A DNA stretch of 52,220 bases from Candidatus Solibacter sp. (GCA_025361425.1 JANYAH010000110.1:1-52220); one strand, 5' to 3'; positions 1 through 9,425 are shown, counted from the first letter of the stretch. Numbers and translations are program-made. The notes: a model not told the origin generated them from the letters alone.

Positions 1-560
1 CGGGCAATATCTCGCGCCGAATCGTCGCTTCGACCCTGGACTCGAAAGCCTCCGTAGGCGTGAACGGATTGGGGCTGGAGGCCGAGATGGCCCATGACGG
101 GTATCCCGCTCTGCACCAGGCGTTGAATCACATCCTCATGTCCGTCTACACCCTCGAGCTTCACGGCGCTTGCGCCGGCGGTCATAAGGACGTGTGCCGC
201 ATCCAGCCCCGCGGCCAGACCCTTCCGGAAAGAGAGAAACGGCATGTCTGCGACTACGAATTTGCCGGCAGCGCCGCGTACGACTGCTTCGGTGTGAAGG
301 CGCATCAACTCGACGCTCGCGGAGAGTGTCGAGGGATGGCCATGCATGACCATCGCAGCACTGTCGCCGACAAGAATTCCGTCGATTGCACTTTTCGATA
401 GCAGACGAGCGAACGTGTAGTCATAACACGTAACCATCGAAAGCTTGCGGCGCCCGGTCTTGGCGCGAAGAAAATCTCTACTGCACACCACACGATTCGC
501 GCTCGAAGGGACGAGCCGATCCGGGTAGGATTCAGAAACTGCGGAATGGTTGCTCAGCAT
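1..560 (-). CDS. panB: 3-methyl-2-oxobutanoate hydroxymethyltransferase, 5' part (gene runs off the window start)
   Basis: PanB transfers a hydroxymethyl group from 5,10-methylene-THF to 2-oxoisovalerate, the first committed step of pantothenate/CoA synthesis, in the cytosol. Reading the reverse strand from ATG at 560 gives an open frame to the window edge with clear PanB blocks: MVTCYDYTFA (start about residue 42), the metal-binding VGDSAAMVMHGH, VADMPFLSF, KLEGVDG and GHLGLQPQSVHAYGG. These match the N-terminal two thirds of the family (about 265 residues). The start is uncertain: the ATG at 560 has no clear Shine-Dalgarno, and it gives roughly 30 extra residues before the conserved core, so an internal GTG is possible. 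The C-terminus is outside the window. Identification is from conserved motifs and I am confident of the family. Confidence 0.9.
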   Translation of the reverse strand, partial: MLSNHSAVSESYPDRLVPSSANRVVCSRDFLRAKTGRRKLSMVTCYDYTFARLLSKSAIDGILVGDSAAMVMHGHPSTLSASVELMRLHTEAVVRGAAGKFVVADMPFLSFRKGLAAGLDAAHVLMTAGASAVKLEGVDGHEDVIQRLVQSGIPVMGHLGLQPQSVHAYGGFRVQGRSDDSARDIA

Positions 561-763
561 TGCCTGGGTACCTGTCAAAAGTCGATCAAGTCGCGGACTT
601 ACATGCGGCCCTGGAGGGCTGCTACGTTCGGTAGTCGCTGCATAACGTCAGCGCTAGGGGCATTATACCAACGTGGGCGGATGCCGGGACTGGCGAGCCG
701 GTTCACTCGGGCCGGAGAGAATCGGCGCGGGCCAGCGCCGGCGCGCGGGAAACCGCTTGCCGT

Positions 764-769
764 TACAAT
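764..769 (+). promoter_or_regulatory. -10 box (TACAAT) of thiG, likely leaderless
   Basis: TACAAT ends six bases before the thiG ATG, which would place the transcription start on or next to the A of the start codon. No Shine-Dalgarno and no good -35 hexamer are visible. No TPP riboswitch is seen in 561-775, although thi genes often carry one. Confidence 0.4.
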
Positions 770-775
770 GGAAAC

Positions 776-1558
776 ATGTCCGACAAATTAACCATCGCGG
801 GGCGCGAATTCTGCTCGCGGCTCATCGTGGGAACGGGGAAGTACCGCAGTTTTCAAGAGATGATGCGTTGCCACGAGGCCAGCGGCGCCGATATGGTGAC
901 CGTGGCTGTGCGCCGCGTCAATCTAACGGACCGCACCAAGGAATCGCTGATCGATTACATCGACCGTACGAAGATTTTCATCCTGCCGAATACGGCCGGG
1001 TGCTACACCGCCGACGACGCGGTGCGTGCGGCCATGCTGGGGCGCGAAGTCGGCCTGTCCAACTGGGTGAAACTGGAAGTGATCGGCGACGAGAAGACGC
1101 TGTTCCCGGATAATGCCGGACTGCTCGAAGCCACCCGGATCCTGGTCAAAGAGGGCTTTGTGGTTCTCCCGTATACCAACGACGACGTGGTCAACGCGCG
1201 CCGCCTGATCGATGCGGGGGCGGCCGCGGTGATGCCGCTGGCGGCGCCCATCGGAAGCGGGCTTGGCATACAGAATCCGGTAAATCTGCGCATTTTCCGC
1301 GAGATGATCACCGAAGTCCCGATGATTGTGGACGCCGGCGTGGGCACGGCCAGCGATGCCGCAATCGCCATGGAACTGGGCGCCGACGGAGTACTGATGA
1401 ACACCGCGATCGCGGTGGCGGACGATGCGGTCAAGATGGCCCGCGCCATGAAACTGGGCGTGGAGGCCGGCAGGCTGGCGTGGGAATCGGGCCGCATGCC
1501 GAGGAAGCTCTATGCGTCGGCGAGCAGTCCGCTGACTGGTGTGGTGGGGTCGTCGTAG
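776..1558 (+). CDS. thiG: Thiazole synthase ThiG
   Basis: ThiG builds the thiazole phosphate ring of thiamine from 1-deoxy-D-xylulose 5-phosphate, dehydroglycine and the ThiS thiocarboxylate. The 260-residue protein has the usual length. Visible motifs are LIVGTGKY at residues 17-23, the Schiff-base lysine K99 in SNWVKLEV, the acidic residue E101 just after it, the phosphate-binding region PLAAPIGSG (154-162) and IVDAGVG with D186. No thiS or thiF lies next to it; the MoaD/ThiS-like gene at 16557 belongs to a different operon, so the ThiS partner is presumably elsewhere. The start is supported by an immediately upstream TACAAT box rather than a ribosome binding site. Confidence 0.96.
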   Translation: MSDKLTIAGREFCSRLIVGTGKYRSFQEMMRCHEASGADMVTVAVRRVNLTDRTKESLIDYIDRTKIFILPNTAGCYTADDAVRAAMLGREVGLSNWVKLEVIGDEKTLFPDNAGLLEATRILVKEGFVVLPYTNDDVVNARRLIDAGAAAVMPLAAPIGSGLGIQNPVNLRIFREMITEVPMIVDAGVGTASDAAIAMELGADGVLMNTAIAVADDAVKMARAMKLGVEAGRLAWESGRMPRKLYASASSPLTGVVGSS

Positions 1559-1652
1559 GGTTGCGCTACAAGCACTCGTATTTGCGGCGGATCACGGGGC
1601 AGCGCACCCGCCCGTGTGGCCGGGACAGCCACGACTCTGGGACAACTGCCGC

Positions 1653-2684
1653 ATGAGAGTTCTCTTCATCGGCGGGACCGGAATCATCAGCACCGCGTGT
1701 ACTCAACTGGCGGCGCAGCGCGGCATCGATCTTACGCTGGCCACTCGCGGCCGCCGCGCGGCGAACCTACCGGCCGGCGTGAAGACGCTAACCCTGGACA
1801 TGGATGACGCCCACGGCGCGGCGCAAGCCCTGGCGGGCACATCGTTTGACGTTGTGGTGGATTGGGTGGCATTCACGGCGGCACACATTGAGCGCGACCT
1901 GAATCTGTTTCGCGGCCGCACCGGGCAGTACCTCTTCATCAGCTCCGCCAGCGCCTATCAGAAGCCCTCGCGGCACTATCTGATCACCGAATCCACGCCG
2001 CTCGCCAACCCGTATTGGGAATATGCCCGCAACAAAATCGCCTGCGAAGACCGGCTCATGCAGGCCTATCGTGAGGAGGATTTCCCGGTCACCATCGTGC
2101 GTCCTTCGCTCACCTACGGCGAGACGCAGATTGCTCTGGCGGTCAACAGTTGGGCCAAATCCTACACCGCGGTGGACCGCATGCGGCGGGGAAAGAAAGT
2201 GATTGTGCCCGGCGATGGCTCCTCCCTTTGGGTGATCACGCACAACACCGATTTCGCCAAGGGACTGGTGGGCCTGCTGGGGCATCCACAAGCCATCGGA
2301 CACGCCTTCCACATCACCACCGATGAAGTGATGACTTGGGATCAGTTCTACCGGATCGTGGGGGCGGCCGCCGGAGTGGAGCCGCAACTGGTCCACATAC
2401 CGTCCGACTTCATCGGCGCCTGCCTGCCCGAAAAGTTGGGCGGCTTGAAGGGCGACAAGGCCGTCAGCGTGGTCTTCGACAACAGCAAGATCAAGCGCTT
2501 CGTGCCCGCTTACTGTGCCACCGTGCCTTTCGCGGAAGGCATTCGCCGCACCCTGGCCTGGTTTGACGCCGACGCCGCGCGCCGCCAGACCGATGCGGAT
2601 GCCAACGCAGGCTGGGACAAGCTGATCGCGGCGTACGAGCAAGGCGCCGTCGCGGCGGCCCGGCTGTTTCAGAGGCCTGCCTAA
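1653..2684 (+). CDS. NAD-dependent epimerase/dehydratase family protein (extended/atypical SDR)
   Basis: A Rossmann-fold sugar-nucleotide-type oxidoreductase of 343 residues; the true substrate is unknown. The nucleotide-binding glycine motif is at the very start (FIGGTGIIS, residues 4-12), which is why I start at ATG 1653 rather than further upstream. Other landmarks are the SSASAYQ strand (serine of the active site), the YARNK motif (Tyr-x3-Lys) and the C-terminal substrate region. It resembles NAD-dependent epimerases/reductases of the kind used on nucleotide sugars or isoflavone-like substrates. It follows thiG by 94 bases with no obvious functional link. Its stop codon lies between the two arms of the inverted repeat shared with the convergent topB-recQ gene. 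Confidence 0.82.
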   Translation: MRVLFIGGTGIISTACTQLAAQRGIDLTLATRGRRAANLPAGVKTLTLDMDDAHGAAQALAGTSFDVVVDWVAFTAAHIERDLNLFRGRTGQYLFISSASAYQKPSRHYLITESTPLANPYWEYARNKIACEDRLMQAYREEDFPVTIVRPSLTYGETQIALAVNSWAKSYTAVDRMRRGKKVIVPGDGSSLWVITHNTDFAKGLVGLLGHPQAIGHAFHITTDEVMTWDQFYRIVGAAAGVEPQLVHIPSDFIGACLPEKLGGLKGDKAVSVVFDNSKIKRFVPAYCATVPFAEGIRRTLAWFDADAARRQTDADANAGWDKLIAAYEQGAVAAARLFQRPA

Positions 2685-2719
2685 TTTCCAGGCTTAGACA
2701 GACAGTCCAGCAGGCCTCT
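2671..2719. terminator. Perfect 10-bp inverted repeat between convergent genes, possible bidirectional terminator
   Basis: AGAGGCCTGC (2671-2680) and GCAGGCCTCT (2710-2719) are exact reverse complements separated by 29 bases. The left arm is inside the last codons of the epimerase gene and the right arm ends just before the stop end of topB-recQ, so the hairpin would cover both 3' ends. There is no T-run, so it may be only an RNA 3'-end stabiliser. Confidence 0.45.
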
Positions 2720-2720
2720 C

Positions 2721-5700
2721 CTACCCGTGCAGCAGGCGATAGATCTGCGCGCCATACTTCTCCACCGTTCCAATCCCCAGGCCGGGGATGCCGAGCAGTT
2801 CCGCCGCGGTGGCCGGGCGCCGCGCCGCCACGGCTTTCAGCGTCTGGTCGCTGAAGATGCGGAAGGCGGGGACCCCGCGGCGTTTGGCCTCCGCCAGGCG
2901 CCATTGGCGCAGCTTGTCTTCCACCTGCGAATCGGGCGCAAGCTTCGGCCGGTCCGCCGGGCGAGGCGGCGCTGGTGTGGCCACCGCGGCCGGCTTCCGC
3001 GACCGCTTGCGCTTGGCCGGCGCAGCCGCTTTCTTCCTGCCCTTGCGCGCTTTGGTAGCGGCCTGCGCGGCGTCCTTCATGAGCAGATCGCCCGGCACGA
3101 TTTCCTCCAGCGCCTCCCCGTCCGGTGTCAGGCTCGCCTTGCGGTAAGGGATGGTCTTGCCGTCCTTTTCAAAAACCGCGTTGGCGAGGCGGAGGAAATT
3201 GGCGCGCGCCATGGCGCCCAGAATCTCCTCGAACGCGTCGCGCGGCATCTCCCCGTGAGGGCACACTTCGGCGTGCAATTTGCCGGTTGATCGCCCGCTG
3301 CCCGAACGCAGCACAGAGATCGCCGAGAGGGCCGCCGCGCGCTCCGCATCGGTGGCGGGGCGAAAGCGCTGCCCGGAGCACTCGGCAGGGGCGCAGAAAT
3401 CGCAAATGCCGCAGGCGTTCTGCGCGTCCGCGAGGTCGCCAAAGTGGCGCACCAGGCCGGACATGCGGCACTCACTGCTCTCGGCATAACGCAGCATCAA
3501 ATTGAGCTGCTGCTGCTTCTGGTCGCCCTGCGCGATATAGGGCTCGCGCCAATGGTCGTGCCCGCGGCTCACGTTCTCGGCGAAATCCACCAGAGCGCCG
3601 CCGTGAATCCAAAGCTTCTCGAGCGCCTTGTCGAAGACCTCCGGATCCATACGCAATTGATGTTGCAGCGTCGCTTTCTCCACCGGCTCCACGCGCAGGC
3701 GCGCGAAGATGCCATCCAGCACTTTCACGGCGGGGTAATCGCGCTCGAAGAAAAAGTCGTGCGTGCGGCGGTCCGCGTAAGAGTGCATCAGGACGGTGCG
3801 GCTGGGTGCGCCGTCGCGGCCGGCGCGGCCGATCTCCTGGTAGTACGCTTCCAGGCTCCCCGGCAGGGCGGTGTGAATCACGGTGCGCACATCCGGCTTG
3901 TCGATCCCCATGCCGAAGGCGATGGTGGCCACCATCACCTGGATGCGGCCCTCCAGGAATTCCTCCTGCACGCGCTTGCGGTGGTCCCCGTCGAGCCCGG
4001 CGTGGTAGGCGGCGCAGGGGAAGTGGCAGGCAAGTTCGGCGGCCACGGATGTCGCCTGGGCCCGCGTCGGAGTATACACAATGGCCGGGCGGCGCGCCTC
4101 TTCAAGCAGCAGTTCCAGGGTGAGTGCGGCGCGCTGCGACGGCGCCACCTCCACCACTTCAATCGCCAGATTATCGCGGCGGAAGCCCTGAATGAAAAGC
4201 GCGGGCTGCACCAGCCCTAATTGCACGGCGATATCGTTTTGCACCACCGGCGTGGCGGTAGCCGTCAGGGCGATCACCGGGGCGGGCCGCAGGGTGGGCA
4301 GATACTGGCCGAGCATGCGGTAATCGGGGCGGAAATCGTGCCCCCATTGGGAAATGCAATGCGCTTCGTCGATGGCGATCAGCGACGGCTTGCGCTTGGC
4401 CAGCATTTCGGGAAAGCCGGAAACGCGCAGACGCTCCGGCGCGATGAAGAGGAACTGCAGGGAGCCGTTCAGGTAGTCGATGCAGGCCTGGCGCGAGGCG
4501 GCACGGTCGCGCCCGGAGTGTATGCGCTCCACGGCGAAGTTGCGCTCCTTGAGCTTGGCTACCTGATCTTCCATCAGAGCGATCAACGGACTGATGACCA
4601 GCGCCGTGCCGCCGCGCGCCACCGCCGGTAACTGGTAGCACAGCGACTTGCCGGCGCCGGTGGGCATGACCAGCAGGACGTCTCGGCCCGCAATGACGGA
4701 CTGGCAGACGGCTTCCTGGCTGGGGCGGAACGATGCGAATCCGAAGGCCGTTTGCAGTAGATCTGTCAGCGTTCCGCCGGTGTACACGGGGGCTGCCGCG
4801 GCAAGATGAGATTCCGTGGCGGCGGGTGCGCGCGAGGGCACTGACACGTTTCGCGGTTTCGGTGTGGAGCGCGGCGGGGCGGCATCGCGCCATCCCGTGC
4901 CATCGAGCGAGCCGATTGACCCCGACGACCACACCGCGCCGCCCTCATTCAGCCCGACTGCCGATTTCGTTGTGGGGCGGTCGCCCTCGTCCGCGGACGG
5001 CCCCCTGGCCGGCTCATCCCGAGTGGCGAGCGACTCATCTTGCGGGGAGAGAGCGGGTCCAGGGGGACCCGCGCAGACCAGGGGGTCCGCCCCATTAAGG
5101 GCGCCCCGTCCGGGCGGCGCCGAATGCCCCACCTTTCCCACCACCTCGCGCACGTAATCCTCAATACCCTTCACGAAGGGATCGAGTTGCGCCGCGCCTC
5201 GCTGGATGCGGTGCAGGTACGCTTCCCACTGGCCCGTCATGATGGGGCTCTTGACCTCCGCGTGGACCACTTCGATCAGGCGGATCCCCTTATCGGTGGC
5301 CTCCAGACTCTTGCCGTTGCGGATAATATACTCGCGCTTGAGCAGCACTTCGATGATCGACGCGCGCGTCGCCGGCGTGCCCAGCCCGGTCTCCTTCATG
5401 GCGTCCGAAAGTTCCTTTTCATCCAGCGTCTTGCCCGCCGTTTCCATGGCGGTGAGCAGAGTCCCGTCGGTGAGACGCTTGGGCGCTCGCGTCTTTTTTT
5501 TCAAAACCTCGGCGTCCAGTACGTCCTGCGGCTGGCCTTTGGCGAGGCCCGGCGGCAGAACCTGCTCGGCGCGCCTATCGTCGGCGGCCGCCGGGGCTTT
5601 CTTCGGCTTCGCCGCTGCCAGGTCCAGCACTTTCCAGCCGGTTTGCTGCACCGCGCTGCCCGAGGTGTGATAACGGTCTACCGTGGCGTCACTACGAATC

Positions 5701-7016
5701 GCCGTGATCACCGTGGTGACGCTCCAGATGTGGTCGTCATGCCAGGCGCTGAGCAGGCGGCGACAGACAAAATCGTAGATCTTGCGCTCTTCGGGAGAGA
5801 GCGAAACATTGTCGGCGGAGGTGGTGGTGGGAATAATGGCGTGGTGATCGGTCACCTTGGAATCGTCCACGTAGCGGCGTCCCAAGGGCCGCTTCCCAGT
5901 GCCGGGCGCAAGCTGCTCTCGGTAGGGCCCTTCGATCGTGCCGACCACCCGTGGCAGCGTAAGCGCGACGTCCTGCGAGAGGTGCCGGCTATCCGTGCGC
6001 GGATAGCTGATCAACTTGTGGCGTTCATATAGGGCCTGCGCGATATCCAGGGTTTTCTGCGCGCTGAAGCCGAACAGGCGGTTGGCGTGGCGCTGCAATT
6101 CGGTGAGATCGTAGAGCGCCGGTGGCGGCATACGCTGGGTCTGGGCTTCGACGGATTCGATGGCGGCCTGCCCGCTGCGCGCCCGCGCCGCGATGCGCCG
6201 CGCCTCTTCTCCATCGGCGGGCAACCGCATGGCCTGTTGCAGCGATTCCTTGTCGCCGCCAGGCACAGCGGGCGCAACGGCGCGTTCGCAAAACCACGTG
6301 CCCTGGTAGGCGCCCGCCTTCGGTGCCCCGGTGGAGCGGAAGGTGGCCATCACTTCCAGGTATTCCTCCGGGACGAACCGGCGGACGGCCAGTTCGCGCT
6401 CCACCACCATGGCGAGCGTCGGCGTCTGCACCCGGCCCACCGAGAGGACTTCGTCGTAAGCCAGCGAGTAGGCGCGCGAGAGGTTCATGCCGACCAGCCA
6501 ATCGGCGCGGCTGCGCCCGAGCGCGGCATCGGCCAGCCCATCGTAATCGGCGGCCGGACGCAGCGCGTCGAAGCCCTTGCGGATCGCCTCCGGGGTGAGC
6601 GAAGAGATCCACAGGCGGCTCACCGGTTTGGCGCATTGCGCGGCGTCGTATATATAGCGGAAAATCAGTTCGCCTTCGCGGCCCGCGTCCGTGGCGCACA
6701 CCACCCGGGAGACCTTCGGCGAGTTGAGAATCTGCTTCACAATCTCGAACTGGTCCTTGGTCTTCTCGTAGACCACCAGGGGCCATTGCTGTGGCAGCAT
6801 GGGGAGCAGGTGGCGCCGCCACTGGCGCCATTGCGGATTGATCTCGTGCGGTTGGGCCAGCGCGGCCAAGTGACCGATGGCCCAGGTGACCACGTAGCCA
6901 TTGCCGTGCAGGTACCCATTCCCTTTGCTGCCCGCGCCCAGGACGCGAGCGATGTCGCGCGCCACTGAGGGCTTTTCGGCCAGCACCGCGACACTTCCAG
7001 ATTCCGCAGCTACCAT
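2721..7016 (-). CDS. DNA topoisomerase III - RecQ helicase fusion protein
   Basis: A 1,431-residue natural fusion. Residues 1-629 are a type IA topoisomerase (TopB): Toprim residues around AEKPSVA (13-19) and DAGREGE (110-116), and the catalytic tyrosine Y338 in SYPRTDS. Residues 630-745 are a Pro/Gly/Ser-rich linker. Residues 746-1310 are RecQ: Walker A MPTGAGKS (784-791), DEAH (883-886), TATATP (918-923), the GRAGRDG motif near 1063-1069, and the RecQ-Ct zinc site (C1183, C1202, C1205, C1208). A Lys/Ala-rich spacer leads to an HRDC domain (about 1364-1431). The two activities cooperate in nature (RecQ unwinds and Topo III decatenates, as in Sgs1-Top3 and BLM-TopoIIIa), so the fusion is expected to resolve recombination and replication intermediates. 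It starts at ATG 7016, divergent from rsmG. All key catalytic residues are present. Confidence 0.95.
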   Translation of the reverse strand: MVAAESGSVAVLAEKPSVARDIARVLGAGSKGNGYLHGNGYVVTWAIGHLAALAQPHEINPQWRQWRRHLLPMLPQQWPLVVYEKTKDQFEIVKQILNSPKVSRVVCATDAGREGELIFRYIYDAAQCAKPVSRLWISSLTPEAIRKGFDALRPAADYDGLADAALGRSRADWLVGMNLSRAYSLAYDEVLSVGRVQTPTLAMVVERELAVRRFVPEEYLEVMATFRSTGAPKAGAYQGTWFCERAVAPAVPGGDKESLQQAMRLPADGEEARRIAARARSGQAAIESVEAQTQRMPPPALYDLTELQRHANRLFGFSAQKTLDIAQALYERHKLISYPRTDSRHLSQDVALTLPRVVGTIEGPYREQLAPGTGKRPLGRRYVDDSKVTDHHAIIPTTTSADNVSLSPEERKIYDFVCRRLLSAWHDDHIWSVTTVITAIRSDATVDRYHTSGSAVQQTGWKVLDLAAAKPKKAPAAADDRRAEQVLPPGLAKGQPQDVLDAEVLKKKTRAPKRLTDGTLLTAMETAGKTLDEKELSDAMKETGLGTPATRASIIEVLLKREYIIRNGKSLEATDKGIRLIEVVHAEVKSPIMTGQWEAYLHRIQRGAAQLDPFVKGIEDYVREVVGKVGHSAPPGRGALNGADPLVCAGPPGPALSPQDESLATRDEPARGPSADEGDRPTTKSAVGLNEGGAVWSSGSIGSLDGTGWRDAAPPRSTPKPRNVSVPSRAPAATESHLAAAAPVYTGGTLTDLLQTAFGFASFRPSQEAVCQSVIAGRDVLLVMPTGAGKSLCYQLPAVARGGTALVISPLIALMEDQVAKLKERNFAVERIHSGRDRAASRQACIDYLNGSLQFLFIAPERLRVSGFPEMLAKRKPSLIAIDEAHCISQWGHDFRPDYRMLGQYLPTLRPAPVIALTATATPVVQNDIAVQLGLVQPALFIQGFRRDNLAIEVVEVAPSQRAALTLELLLEEARRPAIVYTPTRAQATSVAAELACHFPCAAYHAGLDGDHRKRVQEEFLEGRIQVMVATIAFGMGIDKPDVRTVIHTALPGSLEAYYQEIGRAGRDGAPSRTVLMHSYADRRTHDFFFERDYPAVKVLDGIFARLRVEPVEKATLQHQLRMDPEVFDKALEKLWIHGGALVDFAENVSRGHDHWREPYIAQGDQKQQQLNLMLRYAESSECRMSGLVRHFGDLADAQNACGICDFCAPAECSGQRFRPATDAERAAALSAISVLRSGSGRSTGKLHAEVCPHGEMPRDAFEEILGAMARANFLRLANAVFEKDGKTIPYRKASLTPDGEALEEIVPGDLLMKDAAQAATKARKGRKKAAAPAKRKRSRKPAAVATPAPPRPADRPKLAPDSQVEDKLRQWRLAEAKRRGVPAFRIFSDQTLKAVAARRPATAAELLGIPGLGIGTVEKYGAQIYRLLHG
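5053..5091. repeat. Hairpin/direct-repeat element inside the TopB-RecQ linker
   Basis: GCGGGTCC-AGGG-GGACCCGC (5053-5072) is a perfect 8-bp stem with a 4-base loop. CCAGGGGG(A/T)CC occurs at 5059-5069 and again at 5078-5088. Such short palindromic units are typical of intergenic repeats, yet here the DNA is translated as part of the interdomain linker. Confidence 0.5.
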
Positions 7017-7065
7017 CGTCCTTCTTCAGTTTAACGGCGTCGCGGATTTGCGATCATGGGATCAC

Positions 7066-7707
7066 GTGTCCTTTGCCGATGAACTGCGCCAGCTTCTGCC
7101 CGCCGATTTGCCTTTTCGCGAGGAATGCATCGCTGGAGCGGCCCGGCATCTCGACCTGATCGTCGAGGCCAACCAGCATTTCAACCTGACCCGCATCGTG
7201 AACCCGCGTGAGGCGGCCATCAAACACGTGGTCGATTCGGTATTGCCCTGGCGTCTCTTTCAGGGCGCCGATCACGTCGCCGATGCCGGGTCTGGCGCTG
7301 GATTTCCCGGTATCCCGCTCGCCCTGGTGCTGCCCGAGACGCGCTTCACCCTGCTCGAATCCACGCAGAAGAAAGCGCGCTTCCTGGAATCGGTGGTACG
7401 GGAGCTCGCTCTGCTCCATGTCGAAGTGCGCGCCGCACGCGCCGAGGAGTGGCTGAACACGCACCGCGTGGCCATTGTCACCGCGCGCGCCGTGGCCCCG
7501 CTGAACCGCGCCGCATCGCTCTTTGCCCCGGCACTGCGCGGTGGCGCCCGCGTGCTGTTCTACAAAGGCCCGGACGCGGCTACCGAAATCGCCGAAGCCG
7601 GGCCCGAGACGGCCAAACGCCAGCTCCGCCTACGCATCGTCGAGCGCTACGAACTTCCCGACGCGCTTGGCACGCGCACCATCGTGGAAATGGCGCGCGG
7701 GAAATAG
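7066..7707 (+). CDS. rsmG: 16S rRNA (guanine(527)-N7)-methyltransferase RsmG
   Basis: RsmG uses SAM to methylate N7 of G527 in 16S rRNA (loss gives low-level streptomycin resistance in many bacteria). The SAM-binding loop is ADAGSGAGFPGIPLA, preceded by the conserved NLTRI and KHVVDSV segments, and followed by LLESTQKKARFLE. From GTG 7066 the protein has 213 residues, which fits the family (about 207 in E. coli). An in-frame TTG at 7048 is an alternative; neither start has a strong ribosome binding site. It diverges from topB-recQ with only about 50 bases between the start codons, so their promoters must overlap. Confidence 0.92.
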   Translation: MSFADELRQLLPADLPFREECIAGAARHLDLIVEANQHFNLTRIVNPREAAIKHVVDSVLPWRLFQGADHVADAGSGAGFPGIPLALVLPETRFTLLESTQKKARFLESVVRELALLHVEVRAARAEEWLNTHRVAIVTARAVAPLNRAASLFAPALRGGARVLFYKGPDAATEIAEAGPETAKRQLRLRIVERYELPDALGTRTIVEMARGK

Positions 7708-7755
7708 ATCTAAGCGCAGCTCGGATGTCTGGTTCCTGAGAGGGTGCTGCAATTC

Positions 7756-9425
7756 TTAGTTGCCAGTATTGTGCGCCACGACCACCGGCGCCTTGCGGGC
7801 CGGGCGAGCCGAGCGGGCCGGGCGGGCCGAAGCCGTGGTGGTCGCTTTACCGCGGCTCGTTCCCCGCCGGCGTGCCGATGCCGAAACAATTTTCTTTACC
7901 ACCGGCGCTTGCACACGCTGTACGGACGGAATCAAAAGGCGATCGCCTTCCACTGCTTGTGACGATTCCAGGCGGTTCACCGCAACGATGTTGGCGGGTG
8001 TCACCCCATAGCGCTTGCCAATGGTGGCCAGCGTCTCGCCGGCACCCACCCGATGCATGCGCCAGGCATCCAGGTGGTTGGCCGGGATGAGTTGCAGGGC
8101 AGCCACCAGCGGATTGCCGCTGCCCTTCGGAACGCGCAGTGAGAAATCCTGCGGAATCATGCCTCGCAGGCTCGCCGGATTGAGTGCCGCCAACTCGGCG
8201 AACGGCAGGTCCAGTATATCCGCGACCAAAGTGAGGCTGGTCGGGGCGGTAGTCTCCACCGTGTCGTAAACCATGGCGGATCCAGTTGGAAGCCTTCGAT
8301 GCCGTATTCGGCCGCGTTCTTTTCCATGATCGTCATGGCCAGAATGATGGGCACGTAGCTGGTGGTCTCGGCGGGCAGAACGCCGCGCGAGCGCAATTCC
8401 CAGAAATCGGCGTATCCCGTGCGCTCCACGGCCTTTTGGACCGTTCCCGGACCGCAATTGTAGGCCGCAATGGCCAGGTACCAGTCGCCGAACTCGTGAT
8501 ACAGATCGCGCAGGTGGCGGGCGGCGGCACGCGTAGCCTTCTCGGGGTCCATGCGGTCGTCCGTGTAGGCGGTCTGCTTCAAGCCATATTCATTGCCCCG
8601 CCACTTGAGGAACTGCCACATGCCGCCGGCGGCGGCGCGCGACACGGCGCGCGGGATGAACCCGGATTCCGCCTGCGCCAGGTGAATGATCTCTTGCGGT
8701 ATGCCTTCCTCATCCAGGATGCGCTGGATCATCGGCCGGTAGCGTCCCGAACGCTGCAATCCGAAGAGCAGCGTCTTGCGGCCTCGGTTGGAGAAATAAT
8801 TAATGTATCCCAACACCGCGTCATTCACCGACAGCGGCAATTGGGATGTGGTGGCCGCCACCTGTTCCCGCACCTTGTCTTTCAGTTTGGGGTCCACCGG
8901 GAAAGTCATCTGTAAAATATCTTCGAGCGGGGCTTTTTCGAACTTTCCCTGGTCCACCACGGCGCCCGCGCCCAAGTCCGCCAGATCATAGCGGTGGATG
9001 CTGTCCGCCATCTCGTCCAACTGCCGCTCAAATTGCTGCCGGTCGATCAGGCCCTGCTCGCCGGCTTCCAGCATGAGATCGATGGCGCGGTCGAATTCCT
9101 GGCGCGCGTTGGCTACATCGTTGGCTTGGTAGGCGCGCTTGCCCGCCTGGAACCGCCGGATGGCGGTCTGGATGGTGGCGTCGCCCTGTGTGCGGCGCTG
9201 TAGGGTTTGGGGGTTCGAGAGGATAATTGCGGGGATATCGGCACCCAGGTACAGGTTGTGTTGGACCGGAGGTGGTTCAGGCAGTTCCGCTGCTACGGCG
9301 CTGCGCGGCGCCCGCGGGAGGAATGACATTTGGAACTTGGACTGCTGAGTATAGCCACAACCGGAGGTGACGACGGCTACGAAGAGGAGCGAAAAAATGC
9401 AGAAAGTCTCGGTTTTAACTTCCAT
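7756..9425 (-). pseudogene. mltD: MltD-like membrane-bound lytic transglycosylase lipoprotein with LysM, interrupted by a one-base frameshift
   Basis: The gene would encode a periplasmic peptidoglycan lytic transglycosylase. It starts at ATG 9425 after a GAGG ribosome site. The N-terminus is a lipoprotein signal with C23 in VVTSGC. A helical region follows, then the SLT domain with catalytic E253 in LAQAESGF, AAGGMWQF and AAYNCGPG. Near 8273-8279 the frame breaks: the reading passes from FQLDPP into nonsense, while the next frame resumes with MVYDTVE, exactly what follows LDPP in this family. The resumed frame contains a LysM domain (RVGAGETLATIGKRYGV ... LLIP) and a basic Ala/Arg-rich tail. 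Restoring one base (a C) would give one intact protein of about 556 residues. This is either a recent mutation or a sequencing error. Confidence 0.85.

Noticed and set aside
561-775. TPP riboswitch upstream of thiG
   Set aside because: None of the conserved riboswitch boxes is visible; only a TACAAT box near the start is seen.
8250-8300. Programmed frameshifting in mltD
   Set aside because: No slippery heptamer; a missing base in a C-run explains the break more simply. The same holds for the S9 peptidase.
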